Shown here in pieces: positions 48,393 to 60,000 of a stretch of 64,000 bases of DNA (within the stretch, counting starts at the first letter, position 1; every line of letters starts with the position of its first letter). The notes beneath the pieces are model-generated. The model did not search any database. It was not told the DNA's origin and worked only from the letters and a program-made list of their open reading frames with translations. The position numbers and the translations under genes were made by a program. The DNA comes from Gordionus sp. m RMFG-2023 (Eukaryota > Nematomorpha > Gordioida > Chordodea > Parachordodidae), in contig NC_088775.1 in NCBI RefSeq assembly GCF_954871325.1, forward strand, positions 14,857,561 through 14,921,560, written 5' to 3'.

Positions 48393-48680
48393 TAAAAATT
48401 CCGAATTATTGCAACAAATTTCGTTGAACATTTAAGCAGGGACGGTTACGGTTCAGTATGTAAAAAATTATAATGGTTACGTTTTGGTTACGGTTCTTGA
48501 GAAGAAATTTACAAAGGTTCGGTTCAACTAATTATAAAGGTTTAGTTCATAATTTTTTTTATATATTTATGAAAAATCCGAATTATTGCAACAATTTTCG
48601 TTGAACATTTATGCATGGACGGTTACGGTTCAGTATGTAAAAAATTATAATGGTTACGTTTTGGTTACGGTTCTTTTATA
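48393..48680. repeat. Direct repeat pair with CGGTTACGGTT motifs
   Basis: A block of about 105 bp (TCCGAATTATTGCAACAA, CGTTGAACATTTA, GACGGTTACGGTTCAGTATG, GGTTACGTTTTGGTTACGG) occurs at about 48400-48502 and again at about 48575-48677 with very few differences. The 70 bp between them contains GGTTCGGTTCAAC. The motif style resembles hAT ends with CGGTT repeats, but no inverted partner or target duplication was found. Confidence 0.75.
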
Positions 48681-49076
48681 AAATTGCAAATTTAATTTAA
48701 ATTTTATTCACACTCACGCCGTGACCCACCGTTAACACGATGGGTCAAGTGTAATTTCACGGCCCGCGCCTACCTCTAATCATAATTATTTAATTGTTTA
48801 GATAATTTTTTTTTCATTTATAAAATGGTTAAATTATTAAGAAATGGATCTTTCATGGTATTAAGAAGTCTTGGCAGTATATGAGGTAGTAAGAATTTAT
48901 CATCTCTTATATTATGCCTTGTGCAATTAATGGTTTCAATGGAAATGAGAAATAATAAATTTATTTAAGAGTGGGACAAGAAATATTTAAGAACTATATT
49001 AACAATCTTGGAACTAAAAATGCCCAAATAAATAAAATAATGTACAATGGTAATATAATTTTTTATAATATGTAGC

Positions 49077-49200
49077 ACCGCCGACGCCGCTAGCGCCAAT
49101 TTATTAAGCCGCGACTACGGCCTTCCTGTGAAGAGCGATAAAAATTTAAAAGTCTCCGCCGCCGATTAAGACTTTGGCCCACCGGTCTATCTACAACAGA
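49077..49200. other. GC-rich patch
   Basis: A short island (CACCGCCGACGCCGCTAGCG, then GCCGCGACTACGGCC and CTCCGCCGCCGATTAAGAC) stands out from the surrounding AT-rich DNA. It has no clear open frame and no RNA gene shape I recognise; it might be the terminal part of a mobile element. Confidence 0.4.
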
Positions 49201-50139
49201 GCTTACATAGGTCAACTTAAAAAAAATATATAATTACCCAAATATAGACAGAATTCACCCCTCGTGGAACATAATACAACTAATTTTTTCTAATAATTTT
49301 ATCTTTAAATAACTTGTCCTATATATCGAAATTTCATTAGTAACTTAGATAATATAACCTTTCATCTTATCGAATATAAGATTTTTATTATCTACCACAT
49401 AGCATGAATTCCACACTATTTTTTGATTCATCATTTATTTTTTTTACGTCTAAACTATTATTAAACATTATAATTGCTTTTTAAAATATATTTTATTTTG
49501 ATATAAGTTTGTATTGTATTTTATAAATTGAAATCATTTTTAAATAAAATAATTTGACATATTAACAACATAAACTTTGGATTATATAAATTTTTAAAAG
49601 TATTTTTAATTAAACTAACTAACTTGTATCTGTTATTTAAAAAAAATTTTTAAACAATATTTTTAATTTTCAAAATGAAAAAGAAAAAAATTCAAAAATT
49701 TATTTAATGATATGTATGTATATCTCTATTTTTAACATCAGTAACAACTAAAAATTATAGCCGTATTATAATAAATGTGCACGAGATTATTACTTACAAT
49801 AATAAAAAAATAACACTCATTTTATGAAAATTTTGCTAAAAAAAATTCTTACATTTCGCAAATAGTGGTTTAAAAAAAAATAAAATTATTAATGAATTGT
49901 ATAATATTATATATTATTAATTATTTATGAGAACTTTTTATTATAGAAAGAAATAAAACATTTTAAAAAGTGGATATTTTTTCCCCCTATTAAATCCTTA
50001 TTAAAGTTTAAAATGTATTGTAATTATCTTTACGTAATAAACACTTTCATAAATATTTCTGCGAATTATTTATTAAAATTCTAAATTGTTATGTAATATA
50101 ATAAATATATTTCTCTAGAGAAATATCCTTCCTTCTACT

Positions 50140-51731
50140 CAGTGTCGTAGTCAGGAATTCAGCTAGGGGGGTCAGCTGCTAACTTGAGAGGGCCACTATT
50201 TTTTTAAAATAAAACAATTAAGCATTCATAGAAATTTTTTGATATTTTATTAAAAAATTATTAATTGTTATATGAATACAAAATAATACTATAATAATAA
50301 TACTATAATATAATACACGATTTTTATAACATAAATGAATTTAAGGATACATTTTGTTATTTTTTTTTCATAAGCCATCAATACTAAATTTTGCTTACGT
50401 TGATCTTTCATCGACTTCTAGTGCTCGATAGAACTCTCTAGAGAACGAGGCCACACAAAAAGCCATTGGTACCCTAATGACGATGGATGCTGAGTAGCAT
50501 TTATACAATTCTTTAAATGCATGATGATATTTTATACATAATATTTAGGATATTTTTAAAATTATGTGTTTTTTTAACTTCTTGTGCTAATAATCCTCTA
50601 GCGATTTACATTTCTTGATGTAACGTTTCCATATTTAAGTTTAATAATGATTATAATCGGGTCATCTTATCCGATATAAAATAATCAGGATCAAAGGGGG
50701 ACAATGTATTAAAACATGATAGAAGATTATAGTCATCTTGTGTAAATCCTATAAATCGATCAACACAAACAAAGTAATCAATAATTCATTTTTAAAGAAC
50801 TCCAATTGGAGTCTTTTTAACAATCATATTGTAATTTGGTTTCGACTAAAAAATCTTGAAAATTTATAGGCGTTTTACGTAACCTTGATGATTTGTGGGG
50901 AGTGAGATTAAATTTTGCTAAAAGTGGTTCGGCCTTAATTCTAATCGAATTAAACAATTAACGCTTCTTTTATTTATATATTGATAGTGGAATCAATACA
51001 AATTTTAACATCCACTAGATTAGTACCTAGTGTAGATACTTATTTAGTGGATCTATTGTTATTATATCTCATAAATTATAATGGCTATCATAACGTAATT
51101 TATATTGACGTATTGAGATAAAAGACTAGAGGCTTCGACTAATTCATGTGAGTTCTATTAGAAAAGTAAAATAATACTTCACCAATAGCCTGAAAATTCT
51201 CATAAATGATGCGAGATGATTTTAAATGGCCAGTCCACCTCTGGTCTAAAAGGCTCTTAAGACATGACCTGTATATTTATAGGATACTCTAAAATGTCTA
51301 AAAAATTATACAATGCATTGGATAAATTAAAAAAATTAGAAATGATAATAATATTATACCAATTTTGAATTACAAGATGAAACTTGTGGTTGTAGCATAT
51401 AAAAGTAACTTTTTTTATTAAATTTTTTTTGAAGGTTTTGCACTCCTCCATTTTGATCAGACATGATGTTTGCACCATCATATACCTGGCTTATTATATT
51501 AGTTGAATTAATATTTAACTCATTAAGTTGCTTTATAATGCAATCAGTAATGCTTTCAGTAAAAAGACACTGTAAATTAATAATTCTCCAGGAAATATAG
51601 CGAATAATTATGTCAGGTTTTGACAATCTGATGTATATTTTGCCTCATCAGCCTTAAGACAAAAAAAAAGCACGCACTTTTGTTATATTTATCTGAGATA
51701 TTTAAAGTATCATATCTTCCATAATAGATAG
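50140..51731 (-). mobile_element. Old ZMYM1-type hAT, left part, split by a younger hAT
   Basis: A hAT end CAGTGTCGTAGTCAGGAATT at 50140 is followed by GGGGGGTCAG, very like the left end of the hAT at 7337. The transposase is read on the minus strand. The element is interrupted at 51731 by the BED-finger hAT; its continuation should lie right of 57098, where a minus-strand stretch at about 57240-57120 may be coding remnant (LPFLGFIQHAA). The far terminus was not found. Confidence 0.72.
50380..51626 (-). pseudogene. ZMYM1/DUF4371-type hAT transposase remnant
   Basis: The open part 51626-51257 encodes IIRYISWRI, then LFTESITDCIIKQLNEL and the hallmark VYDGANIMSDQNGGVQ of this family's catalytic core (usually YDGAANMSG-x2-GVQ). 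Further downstream, at about 50490-50390, ASFSRELYRALEVDERST is a decayed C-terminal dimerisation domain. The stretch between has many stops. The gene is dead. Confidence 0.75.
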
Positions 51732-52272
51732 GTGGGAACCAATAGTAAAAACCCAATATTAACAAAATATTGTATTGGTATTGGTATTGGGTCTAAAATA
51801 TTGGTATTGGTTTAAACAATATTTTCTATTTGTTGTATTGGTATTGCTATTGGTATTGGTTTATATTGGTAACTATAGGTTTATATTGGTATTGGTTTAA
51901 ATTCAAATTACTAATTAAAAGAATAGAAATAGTGATTATAAAACCCTTAATTTCTAATTTTAAATAAACATGGGAAAAAAAATCATGATACCATAAAATC
52001 AGGGCTAAGAACCAACTCTCAAAATTTTACTGAATTCAAATTCTTTTTTTTAAACTAGGAATTTATTAGGTGATGTGAATAAATTTTTGATTTAATCATG
52101 TGTTTTTTGTATCAACAATAATAAACGTATTGATTTTGAACCATTTTATTTATCACAAAGAACATAGCAAAATAAGTAAACTAAAAATGTAACATAACTG
52201 TCTATTTATACAAAATATAATGCAAAAGAATGATATAATTTTAATATAAGAAGAGGAAATAATTTTATGTAT

Positions 52273-54105
52273 TTAAGAAGAATCTTGCATGCGCATCCAA
52301 CTTTTTAGGCACAGGCAAGCTTGTATAGTATGCTCATCTAGTGAACAACGTTGGTCTGTTATAACATACCGTCCTTCTGAAAAAGCCCTTTCAGAGCTAG
52401 ATGAGGTGGCCCGAATTGCTAGATAATCTCTGGCAATTTTTGATAATACTGGATATCTATTTTTATTTAATTTCCACCAATATAATGGATTTGTATCATT
52501 GGAAATTGTGGCTTCATCTACGTATTTACTTATTTCTAAGTTGTTATTATTATGAGGTTTCACCTGATAAATTTTGTCATAAAAGGACAATTTTTTGTTA
52601 TTTTGTGCTTCATTTGTAAGTTCCGCTGAATTGTTATTATATTTTATAAATATTGTATTCATTAGTAAGATATCCAATAAGAGTTTCCCTATTATTATGC
52701 TTTAATAAATGACTTGATAGTTTAAATCTTGGGTCAATCATTGTTGAAATAATAAAGAGGTGTTTATTATAATTATAGTATTTATTAAGTTTTGTTAAGG
52801 CAGCTAAAGAAGCTGTCTTTAAAATAGCATTAGGATTATTATTATAACTCTCCACATGCTCAAAAAACACTGGAATATAAAGGAATAATTGTTGAAATTG
52901 TTGGAGTATTAGCACATGAGGCCATCTCTGTAGCAAAATTAAATGGTTCCAGAAATTTTCGGTATATTTCTATATTATTCCAGGCTAAGGCACTAATATA
53001 ATTTTCTTGATTGGTATTTTGTAAATGATTGGTATTTTGTAAATGATTGGTATATGTTGTCAAATAGGGTTTGAGCAATATTGCTCTTTCAAGCATTTGG
53101 TATGTTGAATTCCAACGTGTTGGTATATCCAAAATTGGGTGAGGAAATTTTAAGTATGGATTTTTTTCAAGATATATTTTTTCGAGTTTATTAAATTTAG
53201 ATTTAGATAGTTTAAAAAATTTTAAAAATTTCTTATTTTTTTTTAAAGTTGTATTTAAGTGTTCCAATGCAGCCATGACAGCCAAATGTATAATATGGCA
53301 AAAGCATTTGCACACATTATCAAAATTATCTTTTTGTTTTAAAATTTTTAGAAATGCTAAATTATTACTTGCATTGTCTAATGTAATGCAAAAAAAAATC
53401 AATTTCAAATTTTACTTTTAATACAGAATTAAAAATATTAATAGAATTATGTGCTGATTTAAAAGGAATAAAATCTAATAAATGATTATTTAATTTAAAA
53501 TCATTATCAATATAATGAATTGTTATGCCCATAAAGGGTATTTTATTTGGAGGACCAAATGTCCATTGTTAAGGAAAATTTAGATGTAATGTTAAAAAGT
53601 ACAGATTTTAAATTGATAAAAGAACTATGATAATGTTTCATAATTTCTATTTTTAGTGTTTTTCTAGAAACTAATGTTAGTGAAGGGTTACAATATGCTA
53701 TTAAATTTTTAAATGATATCCTCAACTATTGAAAAGGCTAAATTATTATGAATGAAAAAGTTTATAATTAAATTATTTAAATTAGCTTTATTATTTATAT
53801 TATTAAGTAAAAATGATTTTATTGTCTTAATTTTTTTACTGCCAATATTTATCTGCTCACATTTCTTATATAATGTTGGGTGGATGGATTTAAGATGTGT
53901 CCATAATCCTGAGGTTCCAAAATTGGGAAGTGATATTTTTTTTACATTTATTACAAATTGCCTTTTTTTTATTATCACAAGTCGTATAAAATTCCCAGAT
54001 TTTTGCCGAATTTCGTCTTTTATTAGATATTGATAATTCTTCTTGTTCCTTATCGCTATTATTATTAGTACCAACAGCATCTATATTTATTAACTCTATT
54101 TGGTC
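52273..54105 (-). pseudogene. BED-type hAT transposase, frameshifted
   Basis: On the minus strand the N-terminus has a BED zinc finger split over two frames: SAKIWEFYTTCD and AICNKCKKNI (about 53990-53930), then TSGLWTHLKSIHP in the next frame (about 53920-53880). The catalytic core follows: FSLTMDIWSS (about 53560), LDNASNNLAFLKILK (about 53380-53330), CHIIHLAVMAALEHL (about 53300) and DIPTRWNSTYQML (about 53130-53095). The C-terminal domain is 52500-52290: YWWKLNKNRYPVLSKIARDY, SSSERAFSEG and CLCLKSWM. The breaks are few, at least three or four frame changes and a stop near 53530, so it is younger than the ZMYM1-type copies. An LTR element sits just upstream of the BED region, at or near the start of this exon (TTTATTTAG followed by the target ATATC). 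Confidence 0.88.
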
Positions 54106-54123
54106 TTCATTTATTATAATATC

Positions 54124-54316
54124 TGTTGATTGATTTAAATTTGAATATTATTTATTTTATATGTTGATTGATTTAAATTTGAATATTATTTATTTTGTAT
54201 ATTAACTATTTAAGTTGTTCAATTAACTTGTAAATTTTATATATATATAATGTTTTTAGATGAAAAAGATAGTAAATAAAATAGTTAAAATTAAGTCCTT
54301 ACATTTATTATTTACA
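54124..54316. repeat. Left LTR of the 54124-56714 element
   Basis: TG...CA bounded, 193 bp. Its first 76 bases are two copies of a 38-bp unit (TGTTGATTGATTTAAATTTG, then AATATTATTTATTTTATA). The TATATATATAATG stretch at about 54239-54252 could be the TATA region. Confidence 0.95.
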
Positions 54317-54333
54317 TGGTGCCCCGGTTACGG
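54317..54333. other. Primer binding site, left LTR boundary
   Basis: TGGTGCCCCGGTTACGG starts with TGG immediately after the LTR, as expected for pairing with a tRNA 3' end (…GGGGCACCA). Similar sequences recur inside the element at 54612 (TGGCGCCCTGTTACG) and 55255 (TGGTGTCCCGGCTCTGG). Confidence 0.85.
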
Positions 54334-54723
54334 TGGTACGTTTTTCGTTTTAAATTAAATTTAAATGATAAAAGTTTTAAAGAAAAAATTAAAAAATATC
54401 CTTACCTTGAATTCTTTTGTTAAAAATAAAAAGTAAACGAATTACTTATCAAATTCGTCGTTCGATATTGGAGATGATATAAGGACAAATAAAATTTTTT
54501 TGACTTTTCTTTTCGATAGTCAAAATTTTATCCAAATTTAAAAAATTATAAAAGGTAAAAAAAAAATTTTTTTTAGAATAAATATAACTTGTTAACTTCT
54601 TGTTTCTTTTATGGCGCCCTGTTACGTTTTTGTAAAAAAAAAAAAGAATAAAATATAGAAAATTTGCCTAAAATTAAAATAAAAAAGTATAAATTAAATT
54701 AAATTTGAAATTGATGACTACCT

Positions 54724-55205
54724 TATTTATTGATTTGTCTACCTATTGTGACGATTGCTTTATCCATTGAGATGACTATATTTATATGACTACTTTTGTG
54801 GTGACTACCTATTGTGACGATTGCTTAATCCATTGAGATGACTCTATTTATATGACTACCTTTGTGGTGACTACCTATTGTGACGATTGCTTAATCCATT
54901 GAGATGACTCTATTTATATGACTACCTATTGATTACCTATTGTGTTGATTGCTTAACCTATGGAGATGACTACCTATTATGACTACCTTATCTATTGTGA
55001 CTACCTAATCTATTGTGATGACTATCTAACCTATGGAGACTGCTTAACCTATGGAGATGACTACCTATTATGACTACCTTATCTATTGTGACTACCTAAT
55101 CTACTGAGATGACTATCTAACCTATGGAGACTGCTTAACCTATGGAGATGACTACCTATTATGACTACCTTATCTATTGTGACTACCTAATCTACTGAGA
55201 TGACC
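54724..55205. repeat. GACTACCTATTGTGA tandem repeats within the LTR element
   Basis: Related units of about 50-70 bp, built from GACTACCTATTGTGACGATT, GCTTAATCCATTGAGATGAC and TATGACTACCTTATCTATTG, are repeated six to seven times, with a change of unit composition halfway. Many stops occur, so it is not a coding repeat. Confidence 0.88.
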
Positions 55206-55884
55206 AAGAATCAAACCTTAGTACGTTCTTTCATGCAAAAAGCTTCTTTCTTTATGGTGTCCCGGCTCTGGATGTTGGACTGGAATATGATAGCCAGCAC
55301 CTAACCTAAGGTGGCAACCTAGAAAGAACCAATATGAAAGTTGGACGTTAGGTTATGAATTCTATTTTGTGAGACCAATGATGATTAATTATTATTCTAA
55401 TCCACGTAAGAAGAAAAGTTATTAAAAATTAAAATTTTATGCCAGGATAAAGGCATGTTATAAATTTTTAAAATTACTAAAATGTAAAATCATAATGGAT
55501 AATATTGATATTTTTTGATTTCTTGAATGATGACGAATTGTTGTTAATTAACAAAACCTAAAGATGAATTCTTAGATATAATTAAAAATAAACCATTAAA
55601 AATCCTAAACAAGAAGATAAAACTTAATTTTAAATATGTTAAAATGTAATTTAAACATATGAATTAAAAGGGATTGATTTAAATAACCCTTATAAGTAAT
55701 ACTTAATATGAAAAAAAATGTTTTTGAAATAAAGCTTTTGAAGAAAAAAGGTTATGTAAAAATTAAACATCATTATTTTAGAAAAATATTGTGTGAAATT
55801 TAAATTTTTTTTTAAGAGAGGGAAATGTGCATAGTATTTGCATATTTAACCTCGGAGATTGAAAATAAATAAAAATAAATTAAG

Positions 55885-55995
55885 TATTAAAACGCTACTA
55901 ATTAAATATGGAAACGCTAAAAAATATAAAACGCAAAAAATATAAAACGCTAAAAATATAAAACGCATAAAACGCTAAAAGTATAAAACGCTATG
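55885..55995. repeat. AAAACGCTAAAAATAT short tandem repeats
   Basis: About six units of 14-18 bp (AAACGCTAAAAATATA variants) lie in the interior of the 54124 LTR element. Non-coding. Confidence 0.8.
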
Positions 55996-56521
55996 ATTAA
56001 CTTAACACCTAAAAAATAATATAATAATCATTATGATTTATCATTCCTTATTCTGGATTTTATTCCTTATTCCATAAATTATCATTCCTTATTACATATT
56101 TTATTGTTCCGAAATTCAAAATTTTATTCGTGCATATTATTCATACATTTGATTTGATCAACTATTCCAAATTATATATTCCGATTTATTCCAAATTCCA
56201 ATATTCAACTGGATTAATGATAATAACAATTTTGAGAAATGTGAACAACATACGATAAGGATATCAAACCAACGATAACGTTCAACGATTTTATCAAACC
56301 TACGCGATTGATTCAAGCCTACAAAAAAACGTACAAACTCACGCAACTCTAATAAACGATTTTATCAAACCTACGTGATAGAATCAAGCCTACGAAAACA
56401 TTTGAGACTTATGCGTTAACCAATATGAAACCGAGTACAATCGAAACAGGAAAAACTTCTAGGACAACAAGCTCTCGATGACTGCTGAGAAGAAGCTTCG
56501 TTATTTATAGAAGAGGGGGAA

Positions 56522-56714
56522 TGTTGATTGATTTAAATTTGAATATTATTTATTTTATATGTTGATTGATTTAAATTTGAATATTATTTATTTTTTATAT
56601 TAACTATTTAAGTTGTTCAATTAACTTGTAAATTTTATATATATATAATGTTTTTAGATGAAAAAGATAGTAAATAAAATAGTTAAAATTAAGTCCTTAC
56701 ATTTATTATTTACA
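56522..56714. repeat. Right LTR of the 54124-56714 element
   Basis: 193 bp, one base different from the left LTR by my reading. It is preceded by the purine tract at about 56510-56521 and followed by the duplicated ATATC. Confidence 0.95.
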
Positions 56715-57098
56715 ATATCCTAAATAAATAGATAAAATTGATAGATATCATATAAAAAATTTACTTCCATAATAAAAATAAACTATAATTATAAATAACA
56801 GAAATATTGATATCACAGTAGTATTTGGAAGAAATAACAGATGTATTCAGTTTTTGCAATGAAAGTAAAAAAAATACCACGATATAATTATCCACGATAA
56901 ACCCAAATAATTATGTTATTTTTAATATTGGTATTAGTTAAAATTGTATTTAAACAATATATCAAAACCAATATATTTAGGTAATTGGTATTGGTATTGG
57001 TTGTAAAAGCAATACCAATATTTAAATATATATTGGTTTATATTGGTATTGGTATTGTAAACCAATATTATATTGGTATTAGTCCCACCCCTAGATAG

Positions 57099-60000
57099 GA
57101 TGATGTATATTCGGCATTTTTGGGTATTTCATAATTTTATTTAATCCAGGATCTTTTTGGATGGTGCATGAAACATTGCAGTCCAGAAGAATAAATTATG
57201 TTTTCATCTTTTGCAGCATGTTGAATGAACCCCAAGAAAAGGTAGCTCCTGTATGCTAAGAAATAGCATCAAATCAAATATTCATTTAAGATAATAAAAT
57301 TTATATTATCACTTTCATTTTTAAAAAACTTCAATGCACATTCATATAATTAAAACAAAACAATGATGAAAATACTATTTAAAAGAATATTAAATTATAA
57401 TTGACAAACTATATCTATATAAAAATTTATAATTATAAGAAGAGAAATTAAAAAAATAATTTAAAATAATATATATGGTCGGCTGGGGTTAATGACCCAT
57501 GTATGGATATGCAGTTGGATTGACAAATTTTAATTGAAATTCCTTGTTGAAGGTAAAAGCCTACTTTTGGATCACCTGTGATTATACGTAACCTTATACG
57601 GTTAATTTATTGGCTTACAAAATTGTTGTAATCTCAGTATTTTCTTCAGTTCTAAAATATTCACCTCGGTTTTAAATAACTGGTTATATTATAATAATAA
57701 TAATATTGTGATTGAACCATAATAAATAAAATAATTATCATTGAAATAAGTACAATTTAAAAGTGATTAAGCGCCTATATAATGACATACACAAACACAC
57801 ATGAAAATGATTGTGAATGAATGATGATTTATTATTGGATAAAAATAAAACAGGATAGAAAGAAATTTACAAACAAGACATGTTTTTTGAATAAATATTT
57901 AAAATTTTTATTACAGGTCACCATAGAGCTTCATACATTGAGAAAGAATATCCTATGATTACTATGCATAACGAAAAAGGCGATATGTTGCATAACTTCT
58001 ATAATTATTTTCTCATTCATTTTATACATTTGAGCCTTTATTTGAAATCTTCTTAAAATTGTTAGACCAATTTAATCGGAATGACTTGAAATTGTATTCT
58101 CTCTTTGTTTATTAATACGAAATAATAATTAATAAACTTGTTTCTGCTTCAGTTTATTATATTTATATATATCCCCTTAATAGACCTTTTAAAAAGATGA
58201 ATGAAATATAGGAGTCGCAACACTTATCAAAATAAAAACCTTGATGACGACATTTCTTCAACTAATTTTATCATAAAACAGATAGAAATTAGATTTCCAA
58301 AAAACATTCTTTCTAAAAAATCAAATTAGGAGTTGATGGTAGAGCCCAACTATTTGGTCCGGCATGGCTCTTGCTCGAACCTAACTATTTTAAAATTGGC
58401 TCAGGCCTAAAAATAAATTTAAAAAATATTAAAATTTATCTGTAGTGATGACATATCGATTAATATTTGTAATTTATTTCTCTTATAAAAATCGTTTTTT
58501 ATATATTTTTTTTTCATCAAATATTTTGGACCGGGCTCAAATCTAGAATATAAAAATTATCTCGGGTCTGGCTAAAAAATTTAGTAAAAAATTGAATATG
58601 CCTGGATCAAATTGATGGACGTCATTTAATAATTATTTATTTATTTCCGCATATCATTTTATTCTTATTTGAATTATATAATAAAGAGCAGAGCAATTCA
58701 CATATTTCTAAGTAATGGTACGTTACCTATTTTTCTATGTGCAAAGGAAACTTATATGATTGCATATTTTCTGTAAATAAAGGTATTTATTTTTTGTAGT
58801 TTAACCTGCCCATCCCTTAAATTCACTTATATAAATTCATGTGCATTTATCTTTATAAGACATAAAAAGATATAGTAATAATTCTAATATTTGGTAATGT
58901 TTTTTTCATCATATTTCCCAATATATGTTTAGTTGTACCTCATTTCGATTCAAAGGAGACGATATCTAGGATGAGCTATACCGAACAATATAATTGCACA
59001 TAATAAAGCATAAGTTCATCAATTCTGTTTCGGCAGCGAGGATGTAAAGCTTAGAGGTCTGGAATGAGGGGGGGGGGAGAGTTAACTCAAATGGCAGCCA
59101 GTCTGTAGTTTTGAAAAAAATTACCCGCCCGCTCATTTATATAAAAACTTTGTCCAAAAAATTTATTTAACTTGGGTGTTTGGTTCATTATTTAATTTAT
59201 ATATAAAATAAAAATATTAATTTTTGGTAAATATAAGCTAATTCTTTCAAATTCACCCGCCCGCCCATCAATTGTTTTAAAAATATTTTTAACTCTTCTA
59301 CCCATCTTTAACCCGCTCCTTTTTAAAAAAATTTTCCCTAAATTATAAATTAATAAAACAAAATATTTAGATTTACGAACAAATCTGATTATTAAATGCA
59401 TCTTTTTAACACCCTTCTTTAGACAGGCTTGAAAAAAAAATTCATGAAATATGGCACTTAATTTCGCAAAAGAGACTTTAGGGATAAAAAAAAGAGTATA
59501 TTTCTATATATTCGTTTTTATCCTTTTCCGGGTTCAATAACAGTTTTATATCTATTGAAGGGTCCTGAAAAATCTGTGATGCTTTAATAAATATTAATAT
59601 TTGTATAGCGGACGGTTTGTAAATTTTTATCGAATATCATTTTCAAAAATATTAGGTTAAGAATTGAGCTTGGAGGAATTAAATTTTGAAAAAGATAGTT
59701 TTAGCTGCGTAGGAAATATTAGAATGGTTATCTTCTTCCCATGACCATAGTTACACGATTCGTCAGCATTTTTAATATATCTTAATGCCAACCCATACCT
59801 AGCAAATCTTTAATTAACCCTAATCCATATCTCTAACCGTTAATCGTTATCCTTACTTCACCTGCTCAATCTTAAATAAATTGCATTCATTTAAAAAATT
59901 TCCTAGGATTTAAGTATGTTTTTAGAAGTTCCGATCTAGCTTATAATTAAGTTATTCTTTTAAACAAATATTGGATTTGAGGGAAAAGATTAGTATTTTT

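Larger units (their letters stand above)
43701..50139. other. Long non-coding tract with miniature-element debris
   Basis: More than 6 kb without a gene I can support. It contains a CCGG-type element at 44327-44720, another at 46981-47134, a direct repeat pair at 48393-48680, and a GC-rich patch at 49077-49200. The remaining sequence is AT-rich with frequent stops in all frames. Confidence 0.5.
54124..56714. mobile_element. Coding-less LTR element (TRIM/LARD-like), young, structurally complete
   Basis: Two 193-bp LTRs (54124-54316 and 56522-56714) begin TGTTGATTGATTTAAATTTG and end TTTATTATTTACA, and differ by one base by my reading. ATATC flanks both sides (54119-54123 and 56715-56719). Directly after the left LTR is TGGTGCCCCGGTTACGG, a primer binding site; directly before the right LTR is the purine tract AGAAGAGGGGGA. 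The 2.2-kb interior has no open frame of note and carries tandem repeats. It looks whole in structure but has no coding, so any movement depended on another element. The near-identical LTRs mean a recent insertion into the BED-type hAT. Confidence 0.95.
51732..57090 (-). mobile_element. BED-finger hAT transposon with TATTGG subterminal arrays
   Basis: The ends GTGGGAACCAATAGTAAAAA and ATTAGTCCCACCC are inverted repeats (GTGGGA), with flanks ATAGATAG (51724-51731) and CTAGATAG (57091-57098) matching in seven of eight bases. Both ends carry long runs of TATTGGTATTGG-type repeats (51760-51900 and 56930-57080), in mirrored orientation, as expected of transposase-binding arrays. It holds a decayed transposase on the minus strand and a nested LTR element (54124-56714). 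Subtracting that insert, it is about 2.8 kb, normal for the family. It is inserted in the older hAT starting at 50140. Confidence 0.87.

Noticed and set aside
54724-55205. Regular repeats that could suggest a CRISPR array
   Set aside because: The units are contiguous with no unique spacers, the setting is a eukaryotic LTR element, and no cas genes exist here.
59040-59300. G run and CCCGCCCGC segments as a possible hAT element
   Set aside because: No paired terminal repeat or 8-bp duplication could be found.
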